Source of the DNA: Candidatus Hydrogenedentota bacterium
GTDB lineage: Bacteria > Hydrogenedentota > Hydrogenedentia > Hydrogenedentales > JAEUWI01
Reading direction: 5' to 3'
DNA: 15,472 bases
NCBI GenBank assembly: GCA_030430835.1
Contig: JAUIKJ010000017.1
Coordinates: 1 to 15,472 of the forward strand
Made by a program: the position numbers and the translations under genes. Position 1 is the stretch's first letter. Each line of letters starts with the position of its first letter. The notes beneath the pieces are model-generated. The model had not been told where the DNA came from. It did no database searches and was given only the letters and a program-made list of their open reading frames with translations. Shown piece by piece: positions 7,136-13,824 of this stretch.

Positions 7136-8578
7136 ATGAATCTCACCCGCATGGCGCCATCAATCGCGCTACTACTTTGCGCCGCCGCCGGTGCGTGGAC
7201 GGCCGCGGCGGCCGACACCACCGCCCGCGAAACGGAGCACCCGACGCCGCTCGACACCTATGTCTACACGCCCGACGAGCACTACGCCTGGCGCGTGGAA
7301 AACAAGACCGAGAGCAACGGCACGACCACCTATGTTATCGAACTGACCTCCCAGCAATGGCTGAGCGAGGCGGAAGTCGACAAGCCGATCTGGAAACACT
7401 GGCTCCTCGTGGTGGTGCCGGAGGAAGTGGCGACCGATACGGCCATGCTCTACATCGGTGGCGGCAACAACGATGGCCCCACACCCCGGCGCGCCGGGGC
7501 CAATTTTCAGCGGATGGCGACGGCTTCCAAGTCGGTCGTGGCCGCCTTGGGCCAGATTCCGAGTGAGCCGCTGGTCTTTGCGGATGAAGACGGCAAGAAG
7601 CGCACGGAAGACGGCATCATCGCCTATACCTGGGACAAGTACCTGCGGACCGGGGACAGCAAGTGGCTGCTGCGCCTGCCCATGACAAAGGGCGCCGTGC
7701 GCGCGATGGACGCCGTTCAGGAGTTCATGGCCTCCGAAGCGGGCGGAGCACACACCATCAACGATTTCGTGGTCGCCGGCGGCTCCAAACGTGGATGGAC
7801 CACCTGGACCACGGGCGCGGTCGACAATCGCGTCAAGGCCATCGCGCCGATCGTGATCGACATGCTCAACCTCGTGCCCTCCTTCGAGCATCACTGGCGG
7901 GTATATGGATTCTGGGCGCCCGCCGTGGGGGACTACGACAAGATGGGGCTGATGGACTGGATGCAGACCCCCGAGTACGCGAAGATGCTGGAGATCGTCG
8001 AGCCTTATAGCTACCGCGATCGTCTCGACATTCCCAAGCTCATCATGAACGCCGCGGGTGATCAGTTCTTCCTGCCCGATTCCTCGCAGTTCTATTGGAA
8101 CGACCTGAAGGATCCCAAGCTCCTGCGCTACGTTCCCAACGCCGGCCACGGAATGGGCCGCAGCGACGCGAGCGATACCCTGCAGACCTTCTTTCACGCC
8201 ATCTCCAACGATGCCGCGTTGCCGGAGTACGACTGGAAATTCGAGGGCGAGGACACCATTGTGGTGACGACCCCCGCCAAGGGCGCCGTCGCCCACCTCT
8301 GGCAGGCGACAAATCCCGATTCCCGTGACTTCCGCGTGGATACCCTGGGCGATGACGCCTGGACCGCCACCGCGATCGAAGGCCGGAACGGCCGCTTCAC
8401 CGCCACGGTGCCCGCAGCGGCATCCGGGCACACCGCCTTCTTTGTGGAGTTGACCATCCCAGGGCCGGGCAAACTGCCCTGGAAGCTTACGACCGCGGTC
8501 CGTTTCAACCCCGACACGACCGCGCACGAATACCATGCGCCCGCGGACCCGCCCCAAGGGTTCCTCAGCAAGAACTAG
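7136..8578 (+). CDS. PqaA-family (PhoPQ-activated pathogenicity-related) secreted alpha/beta hydrolase
   Basis: A 480-residue exported protein of the PhoPQ-activated pathogenicity-related family (Salmonella PqaA, Dictyostelium AutA), an alpha/beta-hydrolase fold group without a well defined substrate. The signal peptide runs MNLTRMAPSIALLLCAAAG...AAAA, cleaved near residue 26. The N-terminal TPLDTYVYTPDEHYAW and the LYIGGGNNDG segment are typical. A complete triad can be proposed: Ser217 in AGGSKRGW, Asp309 in AAGDQFFLPD and His338 in AGHGMG. A C-terminal beta-rich segment (about residues 365-480) follows the hydrolase core. The ATG at 7136 has GGAGG at 7122-7126, 9 nt upstream; the longer frame from 7082 would start inside the previous terminator. 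It stands alone between two terminators; its promoter is not obvious, since only 27 nt lie between terminator and start codon. Confidence 0.88.
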   Translation: MNLTRMAPSIALLLCAAAGAWTAAAADTTARETEHPTPLDTYVYTPDEHYAWRVENKTESNGTTTYVIELTSQQWLSEAEVDKPIWKHWLLVVVPEEVATDTAMLYIGGGNNDGPTPRRAGANFQRMATASKSVVAALGQIPSEPLVFADEDGKKRTEDGIIAYTWDKYLRTGDSKWLLRLPMTKGAVRAMDAVQEFMASEAGGAHTINDFVVAGGSKRGWTTWTTGAVDNRVKAIAPIVIDMLNLVPSFEHHWRVYGFWAPAVGDYDKMGLMDWMQTPEYAKMLEIVEPYSYRDRLDIPKLIMNAAGDQFFLPDSSQFYWNDLKDPKLLRYVPNAGHGMGRSDASDTLQTFFHAISNDAALPEYDWKFEGEDTIVVTTPAKGAVAHLWQATNPDSRDFRVDTLGDDAWTATAIEGRNGRFTATVPAAASGHTAFFVELTIPGPGKLPWKLTTAVRFNPDTTAHEYHAPADPPQGFLSKN

Positions 8579-8601
8579 CGCCATTCCATCGTCTTACGGC
8601 A

Positions 8602-8630
8602 GGGGCGGACCGCGGTCCGCCCCTTTTTTT
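8602..8630 (+). terminator. Intrinsic terminator after the PqaA-like gene
   Basis: A G+C-rich perfect palindrome, GGGGCGGACC / GGTCCGCCCC around GC (realistically an 8-bp stem with a 6-nt loop), is followed by seven T residues, starting 24 nt past the stop codon. It is a strong rho-independent terminator. Confidence 0.93.
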
Positions 8631-8702
8631 ATTCGCGTGTTTCCGTTATGGTGAGTCCCTCAATGCTGGTTTGGGACTACATCATATTGGGAGTGTGAGG
8701 CC

Positions 8703-11700
8703 GTGTCTGTTCGTGCATCTCTGCTGACGCTACTTCTGTGCATGTTCGCTGTGCCGGTTCTGGCCCAGGGGACTTTCGTCAACTTTGAGACCCCGCAGGT
8801 GCATCCTGTTGACCTCAGCCCGGATGGCAACACCCTGGCCGTTTGCAACACGGCCGACAACCGCGTCGAACTCTTCGCACTCGCCAGCGGCACCCCGGTC
8901 CTTGTGGATTCCGTGCCGGTAGGACTGGATCCGGTGAGTGCCCGCTTCCGCAACGACAACGAACTGTGGGTCGTCAACCAAATCTCCGACTCCGTGACCG
9001 TGATTCGCGTAGACACCCGGGAGGTCGTGCGCACCTTGGAGACACTGGACGAGCCGGCCGACGTGGTCTTCGCAACGATGGCGGCCGTGCCGCCCGTGCA
9101 GGCTGCCGTGGACTACGCGCTGGTCTCGTGCTCGCAGGCCAACACCGTGCTTGTCTTCGATGCGAACGACCCGAACAACGTGCCCCCCGGCATTGGCGCC
9201 GAGCTTGCCGGCATCTCAGATGCCGCGCGCGGCATCGCCATCAACGGTGAAGACCCCCGCGCCATGGTTGTCAGCCCCGACGGCCGCTACGTCTACGTGG
9301 CGATATTCGAATCGGGCAACCGCTCCACCCTGCTGGGTGGCGGCTCCGCGGGCGATGGGGTGATTTCCTTTCCGCCCAACGTGGTCGACGATTCGAACAC
9401 GCCGCACGGTGTCCAGAACCCGCCTTTTAACGATGGCAATGCGTTCTTTCCGCCGAAGAATCCGGCGAATGGTACGGCACCACGCGTTGGCCTGATCGTG
9501 AAACAGGACGACAACGGCGTCTGGCGGGACGACACCAATGCCGACTGGACCAGTTTTATCAGTGGTCCGAACGCCGCGCAGTCGGGCCGTGTACAGGGCT
9601 GGACCCTGCTCGACCACGACGTGGCGGTGAGCGATGTGCTTAGCGGCAATGTCGATTATATCGACAGCATGATGAACATCTGCATGACGCTGGACCTGAA
9701 CCCCGCCACAGGCGAGGTTACGGTGGTGGGTACGGATGCTATGAATGAGATCCGCTTTGAGCCCAACGTGAACAGCATCTTCAATCGCGTCAATATCGCT
9801 TTCGGCGATGCCGGCGCGAAGGCGGTGAACGCCATCGTCGATCTGAACAAGGACCACATACAGAACTACACCCAGATTCAGATCCCCCAGAACGAGCGAG
9901 ACAAGTCCCTCGGCGAACCGCGCGGAATCGTGTGGAATGCCGCCGGTACGCGTGGCTGGATCACGGGCCGCGGATCCAACAACCTCATCGTGGTCGATTC
10001 CGACGGCAATCGCGCCGGCAACACATCCACCATCGAAGTGGGGGAGGGGCCGACGGGACTGGTGCTGGACGAAGGCCGCGGACAGCTCTATGTCCTCAAC
10101 CAGTTCGAGGGGAGCGTTTCGGTGATCGACACCGTGGCGCAAAGTGAGGTCGCCGTCGTGCCCTTCTATGACCCGACGCCGGAGGCCATCAAGGTCGGCC
10201 GCAAGCACCTCTACGATACGCACAAAAACTCCGGTCTGGGCCAGGCCGCCTGCGCCTCCTGCCACATCGATGCGCGTATGGACCGGCTCTCCTGGGATCT
10301 GGGCGATCCGTCGGGCGAGGTGGCCGGACTGGAGAACCGGAACCTTGCCGGTTCTCTGCCGGGTTCGGAGATCTTGACGCCCTTCCGCCCCTTCCACCCG
10401 ATGAAGGGCCCGATGTCCACGCAGACGCTCGTGGGCATCATCGGCCAGGAGCCCTTTCATTGGCGCGGGGATCGCCTCGGACTCGAGGAGTTTAACCCGG
10501 CCTTCATCGGCCTGCAGGGCGACGACACGAATCTGACTCCGGGCGAGATGCAGGAGTTCGAGGACTTCCTTGAGACCATCTATTTCCCGCCGAACCCTTA
10601 CCGCAACCGGGACAATTCCCTGCCGACCAACGTGGATCTCACGGGCCACTACACGCCGCCGCCCTATGGCAGCGCAAGCACGCCGGAGCAACTCCCGAAC
10701 GGCAACGCCCAACGCGGCCTGGACCTGTATCGGGACCAATCGCGCCGGGTCGATCAGGGGGTTGCGGCCTGCGTTACCTGCCACACCCTGCCCAGTGGCA
10801 ACGGTCCCGATTCGGAATGGAATGGCGTGTTCATGGAGCCGATACCACCGGGCCCGATGGACGAGCGCCATCTGATGCTCGTCTCTATCGACGGTTCCAC
10901 GCAGAGCACAATTAAGGTGGCCCAGTTGCGCAACCTCTACGACAAGGTGGGCGCGAACTTCATGCTGCCCGAGAGCCGCGCGGGTTTTGGTTTCCTGCAC
11001 GACGGCAGCGTGGATTCCATTGAGCGCTTCATTGGGGAAGGCGCCTTTAACCTGCGCGATGCGCAGGAAGTCGCGGATCTTACGGCCTTGATGCTGGCCT
11101 TCAGCGGTTCTGATTTCGGCGTGACCAATCCCGCCGGCGGATTCCGCGAACCCGAAGGCGTGCCCAGCCGCGACGTACATGCGGCGGTCGGCATGCAGAC
11201 TTCCATCAACACGGGTGATGCCTTCGCTTTCGACGAGGTCGATGAATTGATCGATCTCGTGGACGCGTCGGACCGCATCGAACTCGTTGTCAAAGCCAGG
11301 CTGAACGGCGTGCAACGCGGCTGGCTGCGCACCGGTGCGGGCCTGTTCCGCTCGGACGATATCAACGAGTCGCTGGCTACGCTCAACGACATCCTCGTGA
11401 CGGTCGCGGCGGCTGAAAGCGCCGCCGTATTCACGGTGGTGCCAACCGGCAGTGGCGCGCGTATCGGGGTCGACCGCGACCTGGATGGTTGCTTTGACTT
11501 TAACGAACGGCAGGCCGGAACCAACCCCGCGGATCCCGAGGATGTGCCGCCGGTGTGTGGTGCGGAAGGCGAGGGCGAAGGCGAGGGGAGTGAGGGCGAA
11601 GGGGAAGGGGAAGAAGGGGAGATCGACGACGACGTTCCGCCCGTCATCTTCGTAAACGGCGGTACGCAGATTGTCCATGAATGCGGCACGAGCTACACCG

Positions 11701-12935
11701 ACGCCGGCGCCACCGCCAATGACAACGTCGACGGCAACATCACCAGCGCCATCGTGCAGACTGGTAGCGTGAACATTACCCAGCCGGGCTTCTACACCCT
11801 GACCTACACCGTCAGTGATACCGCCGGCAACACCACCCAGGTGACGCGCACCGTGGAAGTGACGGACGGTGCCGCGCCCGTCATCACCCTGTTGGGCGCG
11901 TCCGCGATGACCGTGCCCTGCGGAACGGCGTTCAACGACCCGGGTGCGGTTGCCAACGACAGTTGCGACGGGAATACTGCAGTGGTCGTCTCCGGCGCGG
12001 TAGACTCGAACGCGCCGGGAAGCTACGCAATCACCTACGATGCGACCGATTCCTCCGGAAATGCTTCCGAGACCGTGACGCGTTCAGTCTTGGTCACCGA
12101 CGTCCAGCCGCCAGTACTCACCCTGATAGGCGCGTCGACGGTTACGGTTGAATGTGGTGAAGCCTTTGCCGATCCCGGCGTGGTTGCGGCGGACGCCTGC
12201 GAAGGCGACCTGTCCGCCGTAGTCGTGGTTACGGGCGGAGACATCGACGTGAACCAGGCCGGTGTCCATCTCATTACCTATACCGTGACCGATGGCAGCG
12301 GCAACGCCGCACCCACCCTGACCCGGCGCGTGACCGTACGCGATACAGTGGCCCCGGTGATCACCCTTGCGGGCGAAAATCCCATGGTGATCGACTGCGG
12401 CGAAGGCTTCACGGATCCCGGCGCTACGGCGGTCGATGCCTGCCAGGGCAATGTCAACGTCACCATGGACGACAGCAGTCTCGACCCCGAACTGCCGGGT
12501 GTCTATGAAGTGCGTTACACCGCCACCGACCGCTCCGGCAACGGCACCGTGCAACTGCGCACCGTGCGGGTCGCGGGTGCGTTGTGTGACGACACCGACC
12601 AGGATGGCCTGCCCGATGCATGGGAACGGACCCACTTCGGAAACCTGAGTCCGACGGCAAACGGCGACGATGATCGTGATGGCCTGAACAATCGGGGCGA
12701 GTTCGACGCGGGCACCCAGCCCAGCAACCGTGACTCCGATGGCGACGGTGCGACGGATGGCGCAGAGGTCGCCGCGGGCACCGACCCGAACGACGCGTCC
12801 AGCGTGCCACCCAAGAGCGGGCTGGGCTGCGGTGCGGGCAGCGCCGCACCGGACGGCGGGGGCGACGGATTCGCCCTCGTGGTCATGCTCATGCTGTTGA
12901 TCGCCACCCGGTGGCGCACGCGCTACCCGAACTAA
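8703..12935 (+). CDS. Large exported YVTN-propeller / di-haem cytochrome / Ig-repeat surface protein
   Basis: A 1410-residue modular exported protein. The signal peptide is MSVRASLLTLLLCMFAVPVLA, cleaved before Gln22. Residues about 30-500 are a YVTN/beta-propeller region (VDLSPDGNTLAVCNT; VVSPDGRYVYVAIF; GPTGLVLDEGRGQLYVLN). Two c-type haem motifs follow, CASCH (517-521) and CVTCH (690-694), with QTLVGIIGQEPFHWRGDR and FLHDGSVDSIERFI as in di-haem cytochrome c peroxidase/MauG-like proteins. Next come VDRDLDGCFDFNE, a Glu-Gly linker (955-973), four DUF5011-like Ig repeats (979-1290), Asp-rich calcium-type repeats (about 1296-1366) and a tail with GCGAG (Cys1376), a hydrophobic segment and RWRTR. 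A periplasmic or surface electron-transfer or oxidative role is inferred; the substrate is unknown. The GTG start is supported by GGGAG at 8689-8693. Its stop is 7 nt from that of the convergent methyltransferase. Confidence 0.85.
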   Translation: MSVRASLLTLLLCMFAVPVLAQGTFVNFETPQVHPVDLSPDGNTLAVCNTADNRVELFALASGTPVLVDSVPVGLDPVSARFRNDNELWVVNQISDSVTVIRVDTREVVRTLETLDEPADVVFATMAAVPPVQAAVDYALVSCSQANTVLVFDANDPNNVPPGIGAELAGISDAARGIAINGEDPRAMVVSPDGRYVYVAIFESGNRSTLLGGGSAGDGVISFPPNVVDDSNTPHGVQNPPFNDGNAFFPPKNPANGTAPRVGLIVKQDDNGVWRDDTNADWTSFISGPNAAQSGRVQGWTLLDHDVAVSDVLSGNVDYIDSMMNICMTLDLNPATGEVTVVGTDAMNEIRFEPNVNSIFNRVNIAFGDAGAKAVNAIVDLNKDHIQNYTQIQIPQNERDKSLGEPRGIVWNAAGTRGWITGRGSNNLIVVDSDGNRAGNTSTIEVGEGPTGLVLDEGRGQLYVLNQFEGSVSVIDTVAQSEVAVVPFYDPTPEAIKVGRKHLYDTHKNSGLGQAACASCHIDARMDRLSWDLGDPSGEVAGLENRNLAGSLPGSEILTPFRPFHPMKGPMSTQTLVGIIGQEPFHWRGDRLGLEEFNPAFIGLQGDDTNLTPGEMQEFEDFLETIYFPPNPYRNRDNSLPTNVDLTGHYTPPPYGSASTPEQLPNGNAQRGLDLYRDQSRRVDQGVAACVTCHTLPSGNGPDSEWNGVFMEPIPPGPMDERHLMLVSIDGSTQSTIKVAQLRNLYDKVGANFMLPESRAGFGFLHDGSVDSIERFIGEGAFNLRDAQEVADLTALMLAFSGSDFGVTNPAGGFREPEGVPSRDVHAAVGMQTSINTGDAFAFDEVDELIDLVDASDRIELVVKARLNGVQRGWLRTGAGLFRSDDINESLATLNDILVTVAAAESAAVFTVVPTGSGARIGVDRDLDGCFDFNERQAGTNPADPEDVPPVCGAEGEGEGEGSEGEGEGEEGEIDDDVPPVIFVNGGTQIVHECGTSYTDAGATANDNVDGNITSAIVQTGSVNITQPGFYTLTYTVSDTAGNTTQVTRTVEVTDGAAPVITLLGASAMTVPCGTAFNDPGAVANDSCDGNTAVVVSGAVDSNAPGSYAITYDATDSSGNASETVTRSVLVTDVQPPVLTLIGASTVTVECGEAFADPGVVAADACEGDLSAVVVVTGGDIDVNQAGVHLITYTVTDGSGNAAPTLTRRVTVRDTVAPVITLAGENPMVIDCGEGFTDPGATAVDACQGNVNVTMDDSSLDPELPGVYEVRYTATDRSGNGTVQLRTVRVAGALCDDTDQDGLPDAWERTHFGNLSPTANGDDDRDGLNNRGEFDAGTQPSNRDSDGDGATDGAEVAAGTDPNDASSVPPKSGLGCGAGSAAPDGGGDGFALVVMLMLLIATRWRTRYPN
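11565..11621 (+). repeat. Glu-Gly linker repeat inside the cytochrome gene
   Basis: Nineteen consecutive codons encode alternating Glu and Gly (residues 955-973), interrupted by one Ser and one Glu-Glu pair, using both GAA and GAG and several Gly codons. The purine-rich hexamer-like repeat separates the enzymatic half from the Ig repeats. It is likely a flexible, acidic spacer at the cell surface and prone to slippage-based length change. Confidence 0.85.
11637..12575 (+). repeat. Four tandem DUF5011/Cry22-like Ig repeats within the cytochrome gene
   Basis: Four units of 79, 78, 81 and about 73 residues begin at Pro979, Pro1059, Pro1137 and Pro1218. Each has PVITL..G...., then CG..F.DPGA.A.D.C.G, and ends in Y..TDSSGN..... 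T/V R.V.V. Units 2-4 carry two cysteines about 14 residues apart (CGTAFNDPGAVANDSC and equivalents), likely a disulfide; unit 1 has Asn in place of the second Cys. The DNA has diverged enough that the units are old duplications. Confidence 0.85.
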
Positions 12936-12942
12936 CGCGAAT

Positions 12943-13755
12943 CTAGCGCCGCTTACGCGGCCCGCGCGCGCCGTACTTCCGGCGCGTTGCGGGCCGTTTT
13001 GTTGCCGGTGGTGCCGGGCGGATCGGTGGTGCCTGATCCTGGATTTGCGCCCGCGCCGCACGCACCCGGGGTACGGCGGGCTTCTGCATGATGAAAAGAT
13101 AGTTGAAGCCCCGCAGGAAAAAGTTGCCTTCCTCGGCCGCCTTCCGCCAGTTGCCACGATCCAGTTTCTTGTTCCGGCGCACCACGGAGATGATTTCCAC
13201 AGGCTCGAAGTGCTGGCGCATCTGCGCGAAAAGTTCGAAGCCGATGGGGTAGAAACCATCGCCCTTGACGTAAGAATCCGACACATAGAGTGCCATGTGG
13301 CGGCCCGGCTTCAGGATGCGGTCGATCTCCGCGATGACCAGGGCCATCGCCTGGTAATACGCGTCGTCTGAGGCGACGAGCTTGCCGATACAGCGGGGGT
13401 CATCGCTGTACCGGATATGGGTGGAGTAGGGGGGATCAACGAACACGAAGTCGGCTTTCCCATCCTCAAGCGGCAGCGTGCGTGCGTCGCAGCGGTAGAT
13501 ATCCCTGCGCGTGATATTCAGGTCGTAGCCCAGTGCGCGCCGGTCGAGATCCCGCGCCACGTCCAGGGTCGTGCCGCTGCCGGCCATTGGGTCGACGACA
13601 AGGTCCTTCACCTTGGTGTAGCGTTGCAGCAGGTTCCAGATGATGTAGGCTGGGGTGGCCCCGGCATAATGCTGGCTTCCCTGCTGCTCGTTACCATACT
13701 GTTGCGAAGGAAAATCCCAAAGGGTTGTGGTCGTCAAACGGGGTTTTTCTGCCAT
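12943..13755 (-). CDS. Orphan DPPY-type DNA methyltransferase (N4-cytosine or N6-adenine)
   Basis: A 270-residue SAM-dependent amino-methyltransferase. The region around residues 30-46 (HYAGATPAYIIWNLLQRY) resembles the motif X/cofactor-entry helix. Motif I, DPMAGSGTT, is at 55-63 and the catalytic motif IV, DPPY, at 107-110, followed by ILKPGRHMALYVSDSY. The order X-I-IV without a large insertion leaves little room for a separate target-recognition domain. The last ~45 residues are Arg/Lys/Pro-rich (ending RRKYGARGPRKRR), a possible nucleic-acid contact. No restriction endonuclease is adjacent, so it is an orphan; an RNA target is not excluded. The ATG at 13755 is preceded by GGAG 12 nt upstream; a TTG at 13773 would add six residues. 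It converges with the cytochrome gene, 7 nt apart. Confidence 0.83.
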   Translation of the reverse strand: MAEKPRLTTTTLWDFPSQQYGNEQQGSQHYAGATPAYIIWNLLQRYTKVKDLVVDPMAGSGTTLDVARDLDRRALGYDLNITRRDIYRCDARTLPLEDGKADFVFVDPPYSTHIRYSDDPRCIGKLVASDDAYYQAMALVIAEIDRILKPGRHMALYVSDSYVKGDGFYPIGFELFAQMRQHFEPVEIISVVRRNKKLDRGNWRKAAEEGNFFLRGFNYLFIMQKPAVPRVRAARAQIQDQAPPIRPAPPATKRPATRRKYGARGPRKRR

Positions 13756-13787
13756 CCAGCCGGATATCTCCAATGCGAAGTGCGGAG

Positions 13788-13796
13788 ACTATATCA
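13788..13796 (-). promoter_or_regulatory. Candidate extended -10 promoter for the methyltransferase gene
   Basis: On the minus strand the 69-base divergent spacer (13756-13824) contains TGATATAGT, an extended -10 (TGnTATAAT) with one mismatch. Transcription from about 13781 would give a leader near 26 nt containing GGAG. No good -35 is needed for this class and none is evident. Confidence 0.4.
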
Positions 13797-13824
13797 CCAC
13801 GCCACGTTACGATATGCTTAGGCC

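Noticed and set aside
7172..8584. A 470-residue minus-strand frame opposite the PqaA-like gene
   Set aside because: Antisense shadow with Gly/Val/His-rich composition; the plus strand has a full catalytic triad and a good ribosome binding site.
9216..11678. An 820-residue open frame on the minus strand opposite the cytochrome gene
   Set aside because: It is an antisense shadow of a G+C-rich gene: composition is His/Arg/Val-rich without domains, and it lies fully within the plus-strand coding region, which has clear haem motifs and a signal peptide.
12967..12986. A 7-bp inverted repeat near the convergent ends, considered as a shared terminator
   Set aside because: It lies inside the methyltransferase coding end in an Arg/Gly-rich stretch, has no T-tract on either side, and is expected by chance in such G+C-rich DNA.
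12084..13286. A 400-residue minus-strand frame spanning the cytochrome/methyltransferase junction
   Set aside because: It overlaps two convincing genes in a different frame and shows no conserved motif.
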